Assembly (NCBI GenBank): GCA_029975055.1
Contig: JARKPU010000052.1
Coordinates: forward strand, 1-50,168
Length of the DNA: 50,168 nt
Reading direction: 5' to 3'
From: Anaerolinea sp.
GTDB lineage: Bacteria; Chloroflexota; Anaerolineae; Anaerolineales; Anaerolineaceae
In this document: in pieces, positions 33,071 to 41,741 of the stretch
Layout: each line of letters begins with the position of its first letter
Numbering within the stretch: position 1 is the first letter of the stretch
Made by a program: the position numbers and the translations under genes
The notes under the pieces: generated by a model
The model's input: only the letters and a program-made list of their open reading frames with translations
Databases searched by the model: none
Told to the model about the DNA's origin: nothing

Positions 33071-34907
33071 ATGGAATGCGTTCGATCTCGTAGATCGAGA
33101 CGCCCTCTGCCCGGTAGAGCAGGCGCAGGCGGGGGCACTCATCGAGCGCGGCAGGCTGCAGGCTGCCCCGGCCTGCGCTGGCATAGACGTGAGTGAGGCC
33201 GGCCTGGCTGGCGAGCGCCCAAAAGGACGTGTCGCACGTTTTAAGGTCTTTCGACTGCTCGGCCCAGGCGTTGACCTGCTGCATTTCGGCGGCGGGCAGC
33301 CAGGCATAGGCCGCCGGCGGGACAAGGCTGAAGCGCCCCGCGTAGGGCAGCAGCCAGTAACCGCCGTCCACGCCGCGGTACACGTTCCCCAGCCAGAGGG
33401 TGGAATTGATGTAGAAGCGCGCATCGGCGGGTGTGTTGGCGCGCACCCAATCCAGCGCCTTGAGGTCGGCCCGGGTGGCGATGATCGTGCTGGGGTTGAC
33501 GATGCTGCGCGTCTCGCGCACACCCAGGGCCAGAAAGACCCCCAGCGCGAGGGCCAGCGCGGCCCAGCCCGCCCAGGGGCGAGCTTTGGGGGCCGCCGTT
33601 TCCAGGGCGGCAGCGCCGTCTGCGATGAGCGCGCCCAGGTAAATGGCCGCAGGGATGAAGAGGAGGATCACGTAGTGATCGGGACGGAACGGCCCCAGGC
33701 GGAACGAAAACGGCTGGGCGAGGAATGCCATTGCCAGCGACCAGGCCCCAAAATGCCACAGCGAGCGTTTGCGCAGGCCGATCAAGAGCGCCGCGCCGGA
33801 GAGAATCATCAACAGGTGGTTGGTGCGCGGGCCGAGCAGGCTGATGAAGTACGACCAGTCGGCGGCGGTCAGGCCGGTCTTCAGCCCGCGCAGCGTGGCC
33901 TGGGCGGGGTTATCGCTCAGGGTGCGGATCATCCAGGGCAGCGCCGCCAGCCCCCCGCCCAGCGCCCAGGCGGCCATTTGCCAGGGAATGAGGCGGGCAT
34001 TGCGCCTGCGCAGCGCGCTGAGAAGGCCGCCCAGCCCGAGGATCAGGTAGAAGATGAGCAGCATCACCGTCGCCAGGTAGTGAGTCAGGCACACCCCGGC
34101 AGTCAGCAGGGCCAGGCGCAGCCCGAGCCGCCGGTCGAAGGGGCGCGCTTTGAACTCCAGCGCGGTTGACATGGCGCACAAGAGGATCACCACCCCGGCC
34201 GAGAGCGTGTAGCGCCCCCAGGTGAGGTAGTAGGCCGGCATCTGGAAGGCGAAGCCCGCCAGCAGGCCGCTCAGCGCGGCGGCGGGCCAGCTGAGACCGG
34301 CCGCGCGCGCAAAGCGGTAAAGCGCCAGCGAGATGAGCGCGTTGAGCGCCTGCCCGAAGACCAGCACGGCCTGTTCCGGCGAGGCCTGCGCCCAGGCGGC
34401 ATAATTGGCAGCCAGCAGGTGAAAGCCGTAATGGTAGGAGAAATCGGCATTCAGATAGGGCAGGAAATTCTCCGGCAGGCCGCCGTACTCGAGGATCAGC
34501 CGCACGATGAGCGTGTGGTGAACCGAATCGACCCAGTTGGGCAGGGCCAGCCCGCGCGCCTGGTAGAGCCGGTAGCCGATGAGCGCCGCCAGCCCGGCCA
34601 GCCCGGCTATCAGCCCGGCCAGCGCAGGCAGGCCGGCGCGGCTCACCCTTGGGAGGCCCTGGTAAACCAGCGCGGCTGCCAGAGTTGCCAGGCAGACGCC
34701 ATAGAGGAAGGCCGCGCCCAGCGCTCCGGGGGCCAGGCCGATGAGGAAGAACCCCAGCCCGGCCAGCGCGGTGAGGGCCATGCTTAGGCCGAGCGCGTCG
34801 GCCAGGTAGGCGGGCAGGTCGCGGCCGGGGCGCTGGAGCCACACCAGGGCGGCCAGGCCGGGCAGCAGGGTGACGATCAGCCCCGCGCCGATGGCGCCGG
34901 CATTCAT
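33069..34907 (-). CDS. Multi-pass membrane protein, GT-C glycosyltransferase-like
   Basis: 612-residue protein with about 13 hydrophobic helices and a C-terminal extracytoplasmic domain of about 150 residues. The first large loop has WVDSVHHTLIVRLILEYGGL and LNADFSYHYGFHLLAANY, an arrangement like the acidic/His loop of GT-C enzymes such as the ArnT/PMT group, which use lipid-linked sugars. The C-terminal domain includes DWVRANTPADARFYINST, a pattern frequent in such Chloroflexota proteins. ATG 34907 (MNAGAIGAG) is chosen because GGAGG lies six bases upstream. It is the third gene of a possible operon with the cyclase and the Thr/Pro-rich protein. A glycosyltransferase role is an inference; it may only be a membrane protein of unknown function. 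Confidence 0.7.
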   Translation of the reverse strand: MNAGAIGAGLIVTLLPGLAALVWLQRPGRDLPAYLADALGLSMALTALAGLGFFLIGLAPGALGAAFLYGVCLATLAAALVYQGLPRVSRAGLPALAGLIAGLAGLAALIGYRLYQARGLALPNWVDSVHHTLIVRLILEYGGLPENFLPYLNADFSYHYGFHLLAANYAAWAQASPEQAVLVFGQALNALISLALYRFARAAGLSWPAAALSGLLAGFAFQMPAYYLTWGRYTLSAGVVILLCAMSTALEFKARPFDRRLGLRLALLTAGVCLTHYLATVMLLIFYLILGLGGLLSALRRRNARLIPWQMAAWALGGGLAALPWMIRTLSDNPAQATLRGLKTGLTAADWSYFISLLGPRTNHLLMILSGAALLIGLRKRSLWHFGAWSLAMAFLAQPFSFRLGPFRPDHYVILLFIPAAIYLGALIADGAAALETAAPKARPWAGWAALALALGVFLALGVRETRSIVNPSTIIATRADLKALDWVRANTPADARFYINSTLWLGNVYRGVDGGYWLLPYAGRFSLVPPAAYAWLPAAEMQQVNAWAEQSKDLKTCDTSFWALASQAGLTHVYASAGRGSLQPAALDECPRLRLLYRAEGVSIYEIERIP

Positions 34908-34965
34908 GCAGCCCTCCGCATGGCAGCGTGCATCCACCCGCCGCGCTCAACCGGGGGGTGAAGGA

Positions 34966-35643
34966 TTACGGATAGCCGGGGTAACCGGTGGCCGGCGGCG
35001 GGTAGCTGGTCGGCTGGGGGGTGGGGGTGGCGGGCGCCGAAGTGGGAGTGCGGGTTGGCGCGGCCGGGCTGGTGGCGGTGGGCGGGGGCGGGGTGAGCGT
35101 GGGCGTCGGCGAGGCGATCACCGCCGTGCGGGTGGGCCTGGTGGAGGTGCCGTCGGGCGTACGTGACGCCGTGGCGCTGGGGGTGGGGGTTGGCGTGAAG
35201 GTGGGGGTGAAGCGCGTGGCCGTCCAGGTGGGGGTGAAGGGCACAGTCGGCTCCTGCGCAGTGGGGGCGGCCGTGCCGGTGGGGAGGGGCCGGTCGGTGG
35301 GCGAGAGCCCCGGCCCGAAGGGCGTGGCGGTCGGCACCGGCGTTTGCAGCAGGATGGAAAGCTCGGGCAGCGGGTCGGCGGCCCGGGCCGCAAGATCGCG
35401 CGCGGCCTCGCCCACCAGCGCAAGCCCCAGCGCGGCCGGGCGCAAGGCTGTAAGATCGGCGGAATAATCGGCTCGCAGCGGCGAATGCAGCGCCACAGGC
35501 ATCGCACCGGCGGTCACGAACCAGGTGGGCGAAAAGAGGTACGCGCCCAGGCTCAGCAGGCTGGCAATGAGCAGCAGAAGGAAGACCGACCCCCAATAGG
35601 CGCGGCGCGAGCGGTGCAGAGCGGAGGCGCGCGCCTGTTTCAT
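34966..35643 (-). CDS. Membrane-anchored Thr/Pro-rich protein
   Basis: 225-residue protein with one transmembrane helix near the N-terminus (about 14-36, YWGSVFLLLLIASLLSLGAY). A short region of about 60 residues follows, then more than 110 residues of low-complexity Thr/Pro/Ala/Ser (TPTPSATASRTPDGTS and similar), a stalk often found in Anaerolineae surface proteins. The ATG at 35643 overlaps the stop of the cyclase gene (ATGA) and has GGAAGGG six bases upstream, so it is coupled to it. No functional domain is recognisable; a spacer or cell wall protein is likely. Confidence 0.7.
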   Translation of the reverse strand: MKQARASALHRSRRAYWGSVFLLLLIASLLSLGAYLFSPTWFVTAGAMPVALHSPLRADYSADLTALRPAALGLALVGEAARDLAARAADPLPELSILLQTPVPTATPFGPGLSPTDRPLPTGTAAPTAQEPTVPFTPTWTATRFTPTFTPTPTPSATASRTPDGTSTRPTRTAVIASPTPTLTPPPPTATSPAAPTRTPTSAPATPTPQPTSYPPPATGYPGYP

Positions 35644-37859
35644 AGCATGCCCTTCCATTCTGCGCCGCTGCGCTGGGGCTGCATGCGGTACACCTGGATC
35701 TTTTCGACCTTGCCGCGCACCTGGTGGTAGCCGAGCGGTTCAAAACTGAACTGCACCTGGTGATCGGCCAGAGCGGTGTAGGTGGAATGGCTGACCAGGA
35801 TGGCCGAGCAGTCGAACAGATCACGGGTAAGGGACTCCAGTCGCTGAGCGGTGTTGACGCTGTCGCCAATCACAGTATAGTGCAAACGGTCGCTTGTGCC
35901 CAGGCCCCCGGCTGTGACGACGCCGGTGTTGATGCCGATGCCGGTGATCAATTGCGGTTCGCCGCGTGCCCGGCGCTGCGCGTTGAGCGTGTCGATGGCC
36001 TGGAGCACTTCGGCGGCGGCCTGGCAGGCCGCCAGGGCGCTGGCTTTTGGCTCGAGGGGGCGCGGTAGGGTGCCGAAGAAGGCCAGCATGGCATCGCCCT
36101 CGAACTGGTTCACCACGCCGCCGTGCCCGGTGATGATGGGCACGATGTGGCTGTAATATTCGTTCAGCCAGTGGAAGATCGTGGCGGGGTCGGCCTTCTC
36201 CGACAGGGTGGTGAAGCCGCGGATATCGGTGCGCAGCATGGTGGCCACCGCCTCCTGGCCTTCGAGGCGCAGGCTGCCGGATGAGAACGTCTGGCGGAGC
36301 TGCTCGCGCACTTCCGGCGAAACCGTTCGCCCGAGCAGGTCGCGGTAGATCGAGCCTTCTTGCAGCCCGGCGACCATGTAGTTGAAGGACTTTGCCACGA
36401 TGGCCAGCTCATCATCGCCGCGCGCATCCACCTTCACTTCGAGGTTGCCGTTGGCCACCTCCGCCGAGGCTTCTACCAGGCGCATCAACGGGCGGGTGAC
36501 CAGCCCGGCGAGCAGCACCCCGACGAGGATGACCAGGGTGATTGCGGCGGCGACGATGACGAAGATTTCGATCTGCGTGGCGCGGCTGGTGCGCACCAGG
36601 AAGGACTGCGCCAGCGAGACGCCGATCACGCCCAGGTCGTTCCCGCCGCGCACTTCCCAGGGGCCGATGATCTCGCTGTAGCGCCGGTTGGAGATGACGA
36701 AGTCGCGCATGGGGGAGGCTTCGTCTTGCCTGGCCAGAATATCCAGCACCTGCTGCGGGTCCACCATCACGCCGGCGCCTGCTCCGATCAACGTGGTGAC
36801 CACCGGCAGGCCTTGCATGTCATAGAGGGTGACGTCGCTGAGCGTGTCTTGCGAGAGCTGGCGGGCCAGCGACTTGAGCGATTTGCCCACCAGCACCGCG
36901 CCGGTCCGGCTGCCGAGCGGGCCGCTCACCGGCCCGGCCACATAGAGCATTTCACCGAGCGCGCCGCTTCCGCGCCCGGCGAATTTATCGCCTTCTTTGT
37001 CCACCTGCCCGCTCAGCACCGCCTGGACGAAGCCCCACCCGGCGCAATCCGCTCCTCCGCTCGAGGATGTGTAACCGCCTGTTCCGCCCTCCCCAGCGCG
37101 GGTGAGCGTGAGCAGGCGCGTGCCTTGCGAATCGAGCAGGATGATTTCTTCTTCCTGCGAGTTGGCCGCCACCGGCAGGAGCAATTCGCGCAGGGCGTCG
37201 GCGTCGCCCGCCTGCATGGCTTCAGCGACGCCCTGGGTGTTGGCCGCCAGGCGCAGCGTTTCCAGCAGGCGGGATTCTTCCTGCACGAGCCAGTCCTGGC
37301 TCTGCAGGCCGGTCTTCACCAGCTGGTTGATGAAGCGGTCTTGCTGCGATTCGAGCACCACGCGGCTGACCAGGTAGGCGCTGGCAAGCGCGAACACCAG
37401 CGCCAGCAGCAGGTAGGGCAGGGTGATCTTCACGCGCATCGGCATGCGCACCTGCTCCAGGCTGGCGGGTGGCCCGGCAAGCCTGTGCACGGGCACGGTG
37501 TCTTCGCTCAAGCGCTTGATGGCCTGGTCGATCCAGCGCGGGGTGAACGGCTGCCGCAAGAACACCTGCACGCCCTGGTCGCGGGCTTTCATCTCGCGCT
37601 GCAGGTCGGGGTATTTGTTGGTCATGATGATCTTCATGGCCGGCAGGTTCATCCGCGCCGTGCGCAGGAAGGCATACCACTCCTGGCTGGCGAAGTGCAG
37701 GTCCATCAGCATCAGGTGCGGTTTGACCTGCTCGAGGAGCGCCCTGGCCTGGCTCATATCCCAGGCCTGCCAGACCTCATCGCCGCGCTGCTTGAAGTAC
37801 CGCGTGAGAGGCTGCGCCGAGCGCATATCCGACTGGACGAGGAGGACTCGAATAGCCAT
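35640..37859 (-). CDS. Receiver-sensor-HAMP class III adenylate/guanylate cyclase
   Basis: 739-residue signalling protein. Order: REC-like receiver (1-110, phosphoacceptor D53 in LMLMDLHF), transmembrane helix (about 146-168), extracytoplasmic sensor (about 170-425, Cache-like), second helix (431-454), HAMP (455-505), class III cyclase (about 535-725). Metal aspartates are D545 in TDIRGF and D589 in GDAMLAFFG, with GDSVNTAQRL near 665-674. The base-selecting position before the second aspartate reads NQFEGD, so K is replaced by Q and cAMP versus cGMP cannot be told. The receiver lacks the conserved lysine: FLRQPF has Q103 where K is expected, so it may be a non-canonical switch. A TATAAT box lies 22 nt upstream of the ATG. 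Confidence 0.88.
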   Translation of the reverse strand: MAIRVLLVQSDMRSAQPLTRYFKQRGDEVWQAWDMSQARALLEQVKPHLMLMDLHFASQEWYAFLRTARMNLPAMKIIMTNKYPDLQREMKARDQGVQVFLRQPFTPRWIDQAIKRLSEDTVPVHRLAGPPASLEQVRMPMRVKITLPYLLLALVFALASAYLVSRVVLESQQDRFINQLVKTGLQSQDWLVQEESRLLETLRLAANTQGVAEAMQAGDADALRELLLPVAANSQEEEIILLDSQGTRLLTLTRAGEGGTGGYTSSSGGADCAGWGFVQAVLSGQVDKEGDKFAGRGSGALGEMLYVAGPVSGPLGSRTGAVLVGKSLKSLARQLSQDTLSDVTLYDMQGLPVVTTLIGAGAGVMVDPQQVLDILARQDEASPMRDFVISNRRYSEIIGPWEVRGGNDLGVIGVSLAQSFLVRTSRATQIEIFVIVAAAITLVILVGVLLAGLVTRPLMRLVEASAEVANGNLEVKVDARGDDELAIVAKSFNYMVAGLQEGSIYRDLLGRTVSPEVREQLRQTFSSGSLRLEGQEAVATMLRTDIRGFTTLSEKADPATIFHWLNEYYSHIVPIITGHGGVVNQFEGDAMLAFFGTLPRPLEPKASALAACQAAAEVLQAIDTLNAQRRARGEPQLITGIGINTGVVTAGGLGTSDRLHYTVIGDSVNTAQRLESLTRDLFDCSAILVSHSTYTALADHQVQFSFEPLGYHQVRGKVEKIQVYRMQPQRSGAEWKGML

Positions 37860-37881
37860 AAAGATCGCTTTTAGTCATTTT

Positions 37882-37887
37882 ATTATA
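37882..37887 (-). promoter_or_regulatory. TATAAT box of the cyclase gene
   Basis: Minus-strand TATAAT, 22 bases before the cyclase ATG, giving a short leader. 37860-38005 otherwise holds no gene. Confidence 0.45.
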
Positions 37888-38005
37888 GGGTATTGGTAAT
37901 TCGATCGACCTTATAGGTACCTTGCAAAATCGCTCAGCGAAAGCCGGCCCGGCGGAGGCGGGCATGCGCTGTGTTTCGAGCCATTGGCCGCACGAACCGG
38001 GTTGA

Positions 38006-38037
38006 AAAATCCCCTTCCCGGCCGGGACGGGGATTTT
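38006..38037. terminator. Terminator after rpoD
   Basis: AAAATCCCC (38006-38014) pairs with GGGGATTTT (38029-38037) and encloses the palindrome CCCGGCCGGG (38017-38026). T-runs flank both sides. It ends the dnaG-rpoD transcript at the rpoD stop (38056) and may also work on the plus strand. Confidence 0.85.
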
Positions 38038-38055
38038 TTTAAATTATTCGAGCGC

Positions 38056-39708
38056 TTACGAGAGGTATTCGCGCAGGTGGCGGCTGCGGGTGGGGTGGCG
38101 CAGCTTGCGCAGGGCCTTGGCTTCGATCTGCCGGATGCGCTCGCGCGTGACGTTGAAATAACGGCTCACTTCCTCAAGCGTATGGTCTTTGCCGTCGATC
38201 AGCCCGAAGCGCAGTTCGAGCACGTTCCGTTCGCGTTCCGAGAGCGCCCCGAGCGCGTTCCGCACCTGTTCGCGCAGCATCTCGCGCGCGGCGGCGTCCA
38301 TCGGCTCGAGCGCCTCATCGTCTTCGATAAAGTCGCCCAGCTGGCTGCTCTCTTCATCGCCGACGGGGCGTTCCAGCGAGACAGGCTCTTCGGCCGATTG
38401 CAATATGCGCTGCACCTTGGCGGTGGCCCAATTCCAGCGGCGCTGCACGTCCAGCTCCACGGGGCGGCCTTCCGCTTTAGCGCGGTTGATGGCGTACGTG
38501 TCTTCATCGGTGAGCAGGCCGGCTTCGAGGGCCAGCTCCTCGGCCGTTGGGTCGCGCCCGAGCTGCTGTACCATGGTGCGCTGCACGCGCAGCAGGCGCG
38601 TGATCGCCTCGAAGAGGTGCACGGGGATGCGGATGGTGCGCGCCTGCTCGGCGATATAGCGGCTGATCGATTGGCGAATCCACCAGGTGGCGTAAGTGGA
38701 GAATTTGAATCCGCGGATCGGATCGAACTTCGTCACCGCGCGCAGCAGGCCCAGGTTGCCTTCCTGGATCAGATCGAGGAAAGAGATGCCGCGGCCGAGG
38801 TAGCGCTTGGCGATGCTCACCACCAGGCGCAGGTTGGCGTTGATGAGCGTCTCGTTCGCGTCTTCGGCGCGGTGGCGGGCTGCCCCCATTTCAAAGGCCA
38901 GGTCCTGCTCATCGGGCATGGATTTCAGAATCAGGTCCAGCTCGGGCATCTGGTTCGAGGCGCGCAGGCGGGTGAGCATCCTTTCGGCCACCTCGCCGGG
39001 CATCAGGTACATGCAGATGAACATGGTGAAGGCGTGACGCACCAGCCCATCCCAGAGCGGATCCTTGCCCCACATGCCGTTATCGAGGTATGTGCGCAGG
39101 TAGGAAGGCTCGTCGGCCTGCCACTGGCGGCGCAGCATCTGCGCTTCGGCCAGGGTGAGGCTCAGGTCGGGCACGTCGCCCTGTTGAAGGTTGTGAGCGT
39201 CTTCCACCAGCTTCTCCCAGGAGGAGATCATCTCGCGGGCGACCATCTCATAGAGATGCAAATTCGGCTTCGGCTGATCGGCAGGGACCTGTTTTTGCAG
39301 CGCTTCGAGCAGGCGCTGCGCCTCGATGCGGGCCGCCAGGCGGAATTCGCTGTCGGCGTCGAGCAGGTTGATCCGCCCGATTTCTTTAAGGTACAGGCGC
39401 ACCGGGTCTTCCGAAAGCTCGAGCGCCACCACCGAGTTATCCAGCAGGTCAAGGGGTTCTTCCAGGTTGATGTCGGTCCAATCCTCGCCTTGAGCCAGGG
39501 GGATCGGTTCCTCGATCTCCTCTTTATCCAGGAAGATTTCTTCCTCAGGCGTGGAATCCCCCTCGTCGCCCTGGTTTTTCGGCCGGGCGCTCTTGCCGCG
39601 AGCAGGCTGGGCGTTCTCGTCGGCGCCCGAAGGCGAGCCTGCGGAGGCTTTGCGCTCCGGGCTGGAATTTTTTACGGGGCGTGTCGAAGGGTTCTTCTTC
39701 CGGACCAT
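38056..39708 (-). CDS. rpoD: Primary sigma factor RpoD (SigA)
   Basis: Housekeeping sigma-70 factor of 550 residues. Region 1.2 is at [16 protein letters not shown], region 2 has [19 protein letters not shown] and [19 protein letters not shown], which contacts the -10 box; region 3 follows; region 4 has [15 protein letters not shown] and the helix-turn-helix [20 protein letters not shown], ending HLREYLS. The first 85 residues are low in complexity and acidic/basic, and the segment between 1.2 and 2.1 is long (about 120 residues). ATG 39708 lies six bases after a TATATT box (39715-39720). It follows dnaG by 34 bp, so it has an internal promoter in the dnaG-rpoD pair. Confidence 0.96.
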   Translation of the reverse strand: MVRKKNPSTRPVKNSSPERKASAGSPSGADENAQPARGKSARPKNQGDEGDSTPEEEIFLDKEEIEEPIPLAQGEDWTDINLEEPLDLLDNSVVALELSEDPVRLYLKEIGRINLLDADSEFRLAARIEAQRLLEALQKQVPADQPKPNLHLYEMVAREMISSWEKLVEDAHNLQQGDVPDLSLTLAEAQMLRRQWQADEPSYLRTYLDNGMWGKDPLWDGLVRHAFTMFICMYLMPGEVAERMLTRLRASNQMPELDLILKSMPDEQDLAFEMGAARHRAEDANETLINANLRLVVSIAKRYLGRGISFLDLIQEGNLGLLRAVTKFDPIRGFKFSTYATWWIRQSISRYIAEQARTIRIPVHLFEAITRLLRVQRTMVQQLGRDPTAEELALEAGLLTDEDTYAINRAKAEGRPVELDVQRRWNWATAKVQRILQSAEEPVSLERPVGDEESSQLGDFIEDDEALEPMDAAAREMLREQVRNALGALSERERNVLELRFGLIDGKDHTLEEVSRYFNVTRERIRQIEAKALRKLRHPTRSRHLREYLS

Positions 39709-39714
39709 GGGTTA

Positions 39715-39720
39715 AATATA
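39715..39720 (-). promoter_or_regulatory. TATATT box 6 nt before rpoD
   Basis: Minus-strand TATATT, then TAACCC, then ATG. It lies in the 34-bp gap behind dnaG and would make a leaderless rpoD mRNA. Confidence 0.45.
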
Positions 39721-39742
39721 CCACAATTGTCAGATTGACCGC

Positions 39743-41644
39743 CTAAAGCACGTTTGCCTTTAAGGTTTTTTGGATGCGCTGCAAGGTGACGGTAAATTGC
39801 AGGATCATCTCGTCCAGGTTGCCGCGCAGCTCGGATTGGCCTTTCAGGTCTTCGCTGAGGAAGCGAAGCTGGTCGAGGTTTTCGCGCACGCGGCTCTCGC
39901 GCAGGCGCAAGAGGGTATACACAAGGTCCTCGAACACCTTCTGGTTGTTCGGCTCGCCGCCGGTGAAGGGCTGTAGGTAGGCGTGGGCCGTCTCTTGCAG
40001 GGGTTCGGGCATGTTTTCAGCCAGGAAGTGGTTGGCGTCCATGTGGTCCTGCTCGAGCGATTGGATCACCAGCCGGGCGAGGACCTGGTGGTCGGCGTCT
40101 TCGAAATCCTGCGCAGAAAACCGGTTGAGGCCGGCCTGCTGCAGGGTGCGGTCGAGGTTGTAGAGGGTTTCGGGCTGGCGCAGCAGCAGGCGGAGCAGGT
40201 GGGCTTCGAGGTTGCGGCCGGGCTTGATGCCCTGCACCAGGCCGGGTTTAGCCTTGTCTTCGCCTCTCGAGGCCGGGCGGCGCCGCGCGCGGCGTGCTTC
40301 AGCTGCGCCGCCGGCCTGCACCCCCACCAGGGCGCGCTCATCCACCTTGAGCAGGCGCGCCAGCCGCTGGCGGTAATCTTCGCGCTCGATCGGGTTGCCC
40401 ACGTCGTTGATCAGCGGCAGCACCTGTGCGGCGATGTCGCTCTTCACCTTCGGGTCTTCCAGGTTGCGCCCGCCGGCCAGCGTTTCCATCACATGGATCA
40501 CCACCGGTTTCGCGGCTTCGACGATCCGCCGCCATTCTTCGGGGTCGCGCAAGGCCACCTCGTCGGGGTCCATGCCCTCGGGAAGGGTCGTCACGCGCAG
40601 GTCGGCCTGCAGGCGGCCCTCCTGGCGCAAGAGGCCGCGGGCATCGAAGGCCATTTCGGTGGCCTGGTCCATGGCCTGGCGGGCCACCTCCAGGCCGCGC
40701 AGCGTGGCCTTCTGGCCGGCGGCGTCGGCATCCAGCGCAAGCACAATGCGCCGCGAGAAGCGCTTGAGCAGGCGCAGCTGGTCTTCGGTGAGGGCGGTGC
40801 CCATGGGTGAGACGGCGTTGGCAAAACCGGCCTGGTGCAGGGCGATCACATCCAGGTAACCTTCGACGATCACCGCCTGGTCTTCGGCGCGGATGGCCTT
40901 GCGAGCGCGGTCGAGGCCGTAGAGCAGGCGGCCTTTATCGAAGAGGGGGGTCTGCGGCGAGTTGAGGAACTTGGGCTGGTCTTCAGGGTTGAGGATGCGC
41001 GCGCCAAAACCGGCCATTTTACCGGCGGCATCGCGGATGGGGATGGTGATGCGGTTGCGGAAGCGGTCGTAGATGCCGCCCGAGTCGCGCTCGGAGACGA
41101 GGCCGGCCTCGAGCAGGTCTTGCTGCGTGTAGCCTTTTTCGATAAAGTGGCGCGCAGCCGCGTCCCAGGACTCGGGGGCATAGCCAAGCCCAAAGCTCTC
41201 GATGGTCGCGGGGGTCAGCCCGCGTTTTTGCAGGTAAGCCAGCGCGGCCTGGCCGGGGCGCGTCTCGAGCAGGTGGTAGCGGAAGAAGGTGACGGCTTCT
41301 TCGAGCAGGGCGTGGAGCTTTTCGAATTCCTCCTGCTCGGCCTGGCGCTCGGGGGTGAGCGGTTCGAGCACCACGCCGGCCTTTTCGGCCAGCGAGCGCA
41401 GTGCGGTGGGGAAATCCCAGCCCTCCTTCTTCATCACAAAGCGGAAGATATCGCCGCCTTCGTTGCACTGCCCAAAGCAGCGCCACGTACCGCTGTCGGG
41501 GAAGACGACGAAGGCCGGGGTGCGCGAATTGGGGTGGAAGGGGCAGAAGCCGGTGTAGTTCTTGCCCGTCCGGCGCAGCTGCACCGTCTCGGAGACGAGA
41601 TCGACGATATCGATCCGCGCCTTGATCTCATCGATGGAGGACAT
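39743..41644 (-). CDS. dnaG: DNA primase DnaG
   Basis: RNA-primer synthase for replication, 633 residues. The N-terminal zinc finger has C34, H37, C56 and C60 (CPFHPNS ... CFGQC); the spacing C-x3-C is one residue longer than the usual C-x2-C. The RNA polymerase domain follows with AGFGARILNPEDQPKFLNSP, and the TOPRIM domain with VIVEGYLDVIALHQAGF and LALDADAAGQKA. The C-terminal part (from about 455) should bind the DnaB helicase. The ATG at 41644 lies six bases after TATAAT (41651-41656), with no ribosome binding site. rpoD follows directly, the macromolecular-synthesis arrangement. Confidence 0.96.
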   Translation of the reverse strand: MSSIDEIKARIDIVDLVSETVQLRRTGKNYTGFCPFHPNSRTPAFVVFPDSGTWRCFGQCNEGGDIFRFVMKKEGWDFPTALRSLAEKAGVVLEPLTPERQAEQEEFEKLHALLEEAVTFFRYHLLETRPGQAALAYLQKRGLTPATIESFGLGYAPESWDAAARHFIEKGYTQQDLLEAGLVSERDSGGIYDRFRNRITIPIRDAAGKMAGFGARILNPEDQPKFLNSPQTPLFDKGRLLYGLDRARKAIRAEDQAVIVEGYLDVIALHQAGFANAVSPMGTALTEDQLRLLKRFSRRIVLALDADAAGQKATLRGLEVARQAMDQATEMAFDARGLLRQEGRLQADLRVTTLPEGMDPDEVALRDPEEWRRIVEAAKPVVIHVMETLAGGRNLEDPKVKSDIAAQVLPLINDVGNPIEREDYRQRLARLLKVDERALVGVQAGGAAEARRARRRPASRGEDKAKPGLVQGIKPGRNLEAHLLRLLLRQPETLYNLDRTLQQAGLNRFSAQDFEDADHQVLARLVIQSLEQDHMDANHFLAENMPEPLQETAHAYLQPFTGGEPNNQKVFEDLVYTLLRLRESRVRENLDQLRFLSEDLKGQSELRGNLDEMILQFTVTLQRIQKTLKANVL

Positions 41645-41650
41645 AGGTCA

Positions 41651-41656
41651 ATTATA
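41651..41656 (-). promoter_or_regulatory. TATAAT box 6 nt before dnaG
   Basis: Minus-strand TATAAT, then TGACCT, then the dnaG ATG. The 97-bp space between dnaG and the divergent lipoprotein gene has such a box for each gene. Confidence 0.6.
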
Positions 41657-41728
41657 TCGCTTCGAGAGTTTTCAGAACTGGTTTTGCTTCTCCAGACCAG
41701 GAGGTTTCCTGCCCTTCGAATGCAATTG

Positions 41729-41734
41729 TATAAT
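41729..41734 (+). promoter_or_regulatory. TATAAT box 7 nt before the propeller lipoprotein
   Basis: TATAAT at 41729-41734 with seven bases to ATG 41742. This favours ATG 41742 over ATG 41733, which overlaps the box itself. Confidence 0.6.
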
Positions 41735-41741
41735 GGTGAGC

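Noticed and set aside
34966..35350. Frameshift in the Thr/Pro-rich gene
   Set aside because: Low-complexity Thr/Pro runs in both alternative frames are expected from the repeated bases; the chosen frame is continuous with the transmembrane segment and overlaps the cyclase stop properly.
37984..39738. Plus-strand frame opposite rpoD
   Set aside because: Antisense of a clear sigma factor; a strong hairpin lies inside the first part of this frame.
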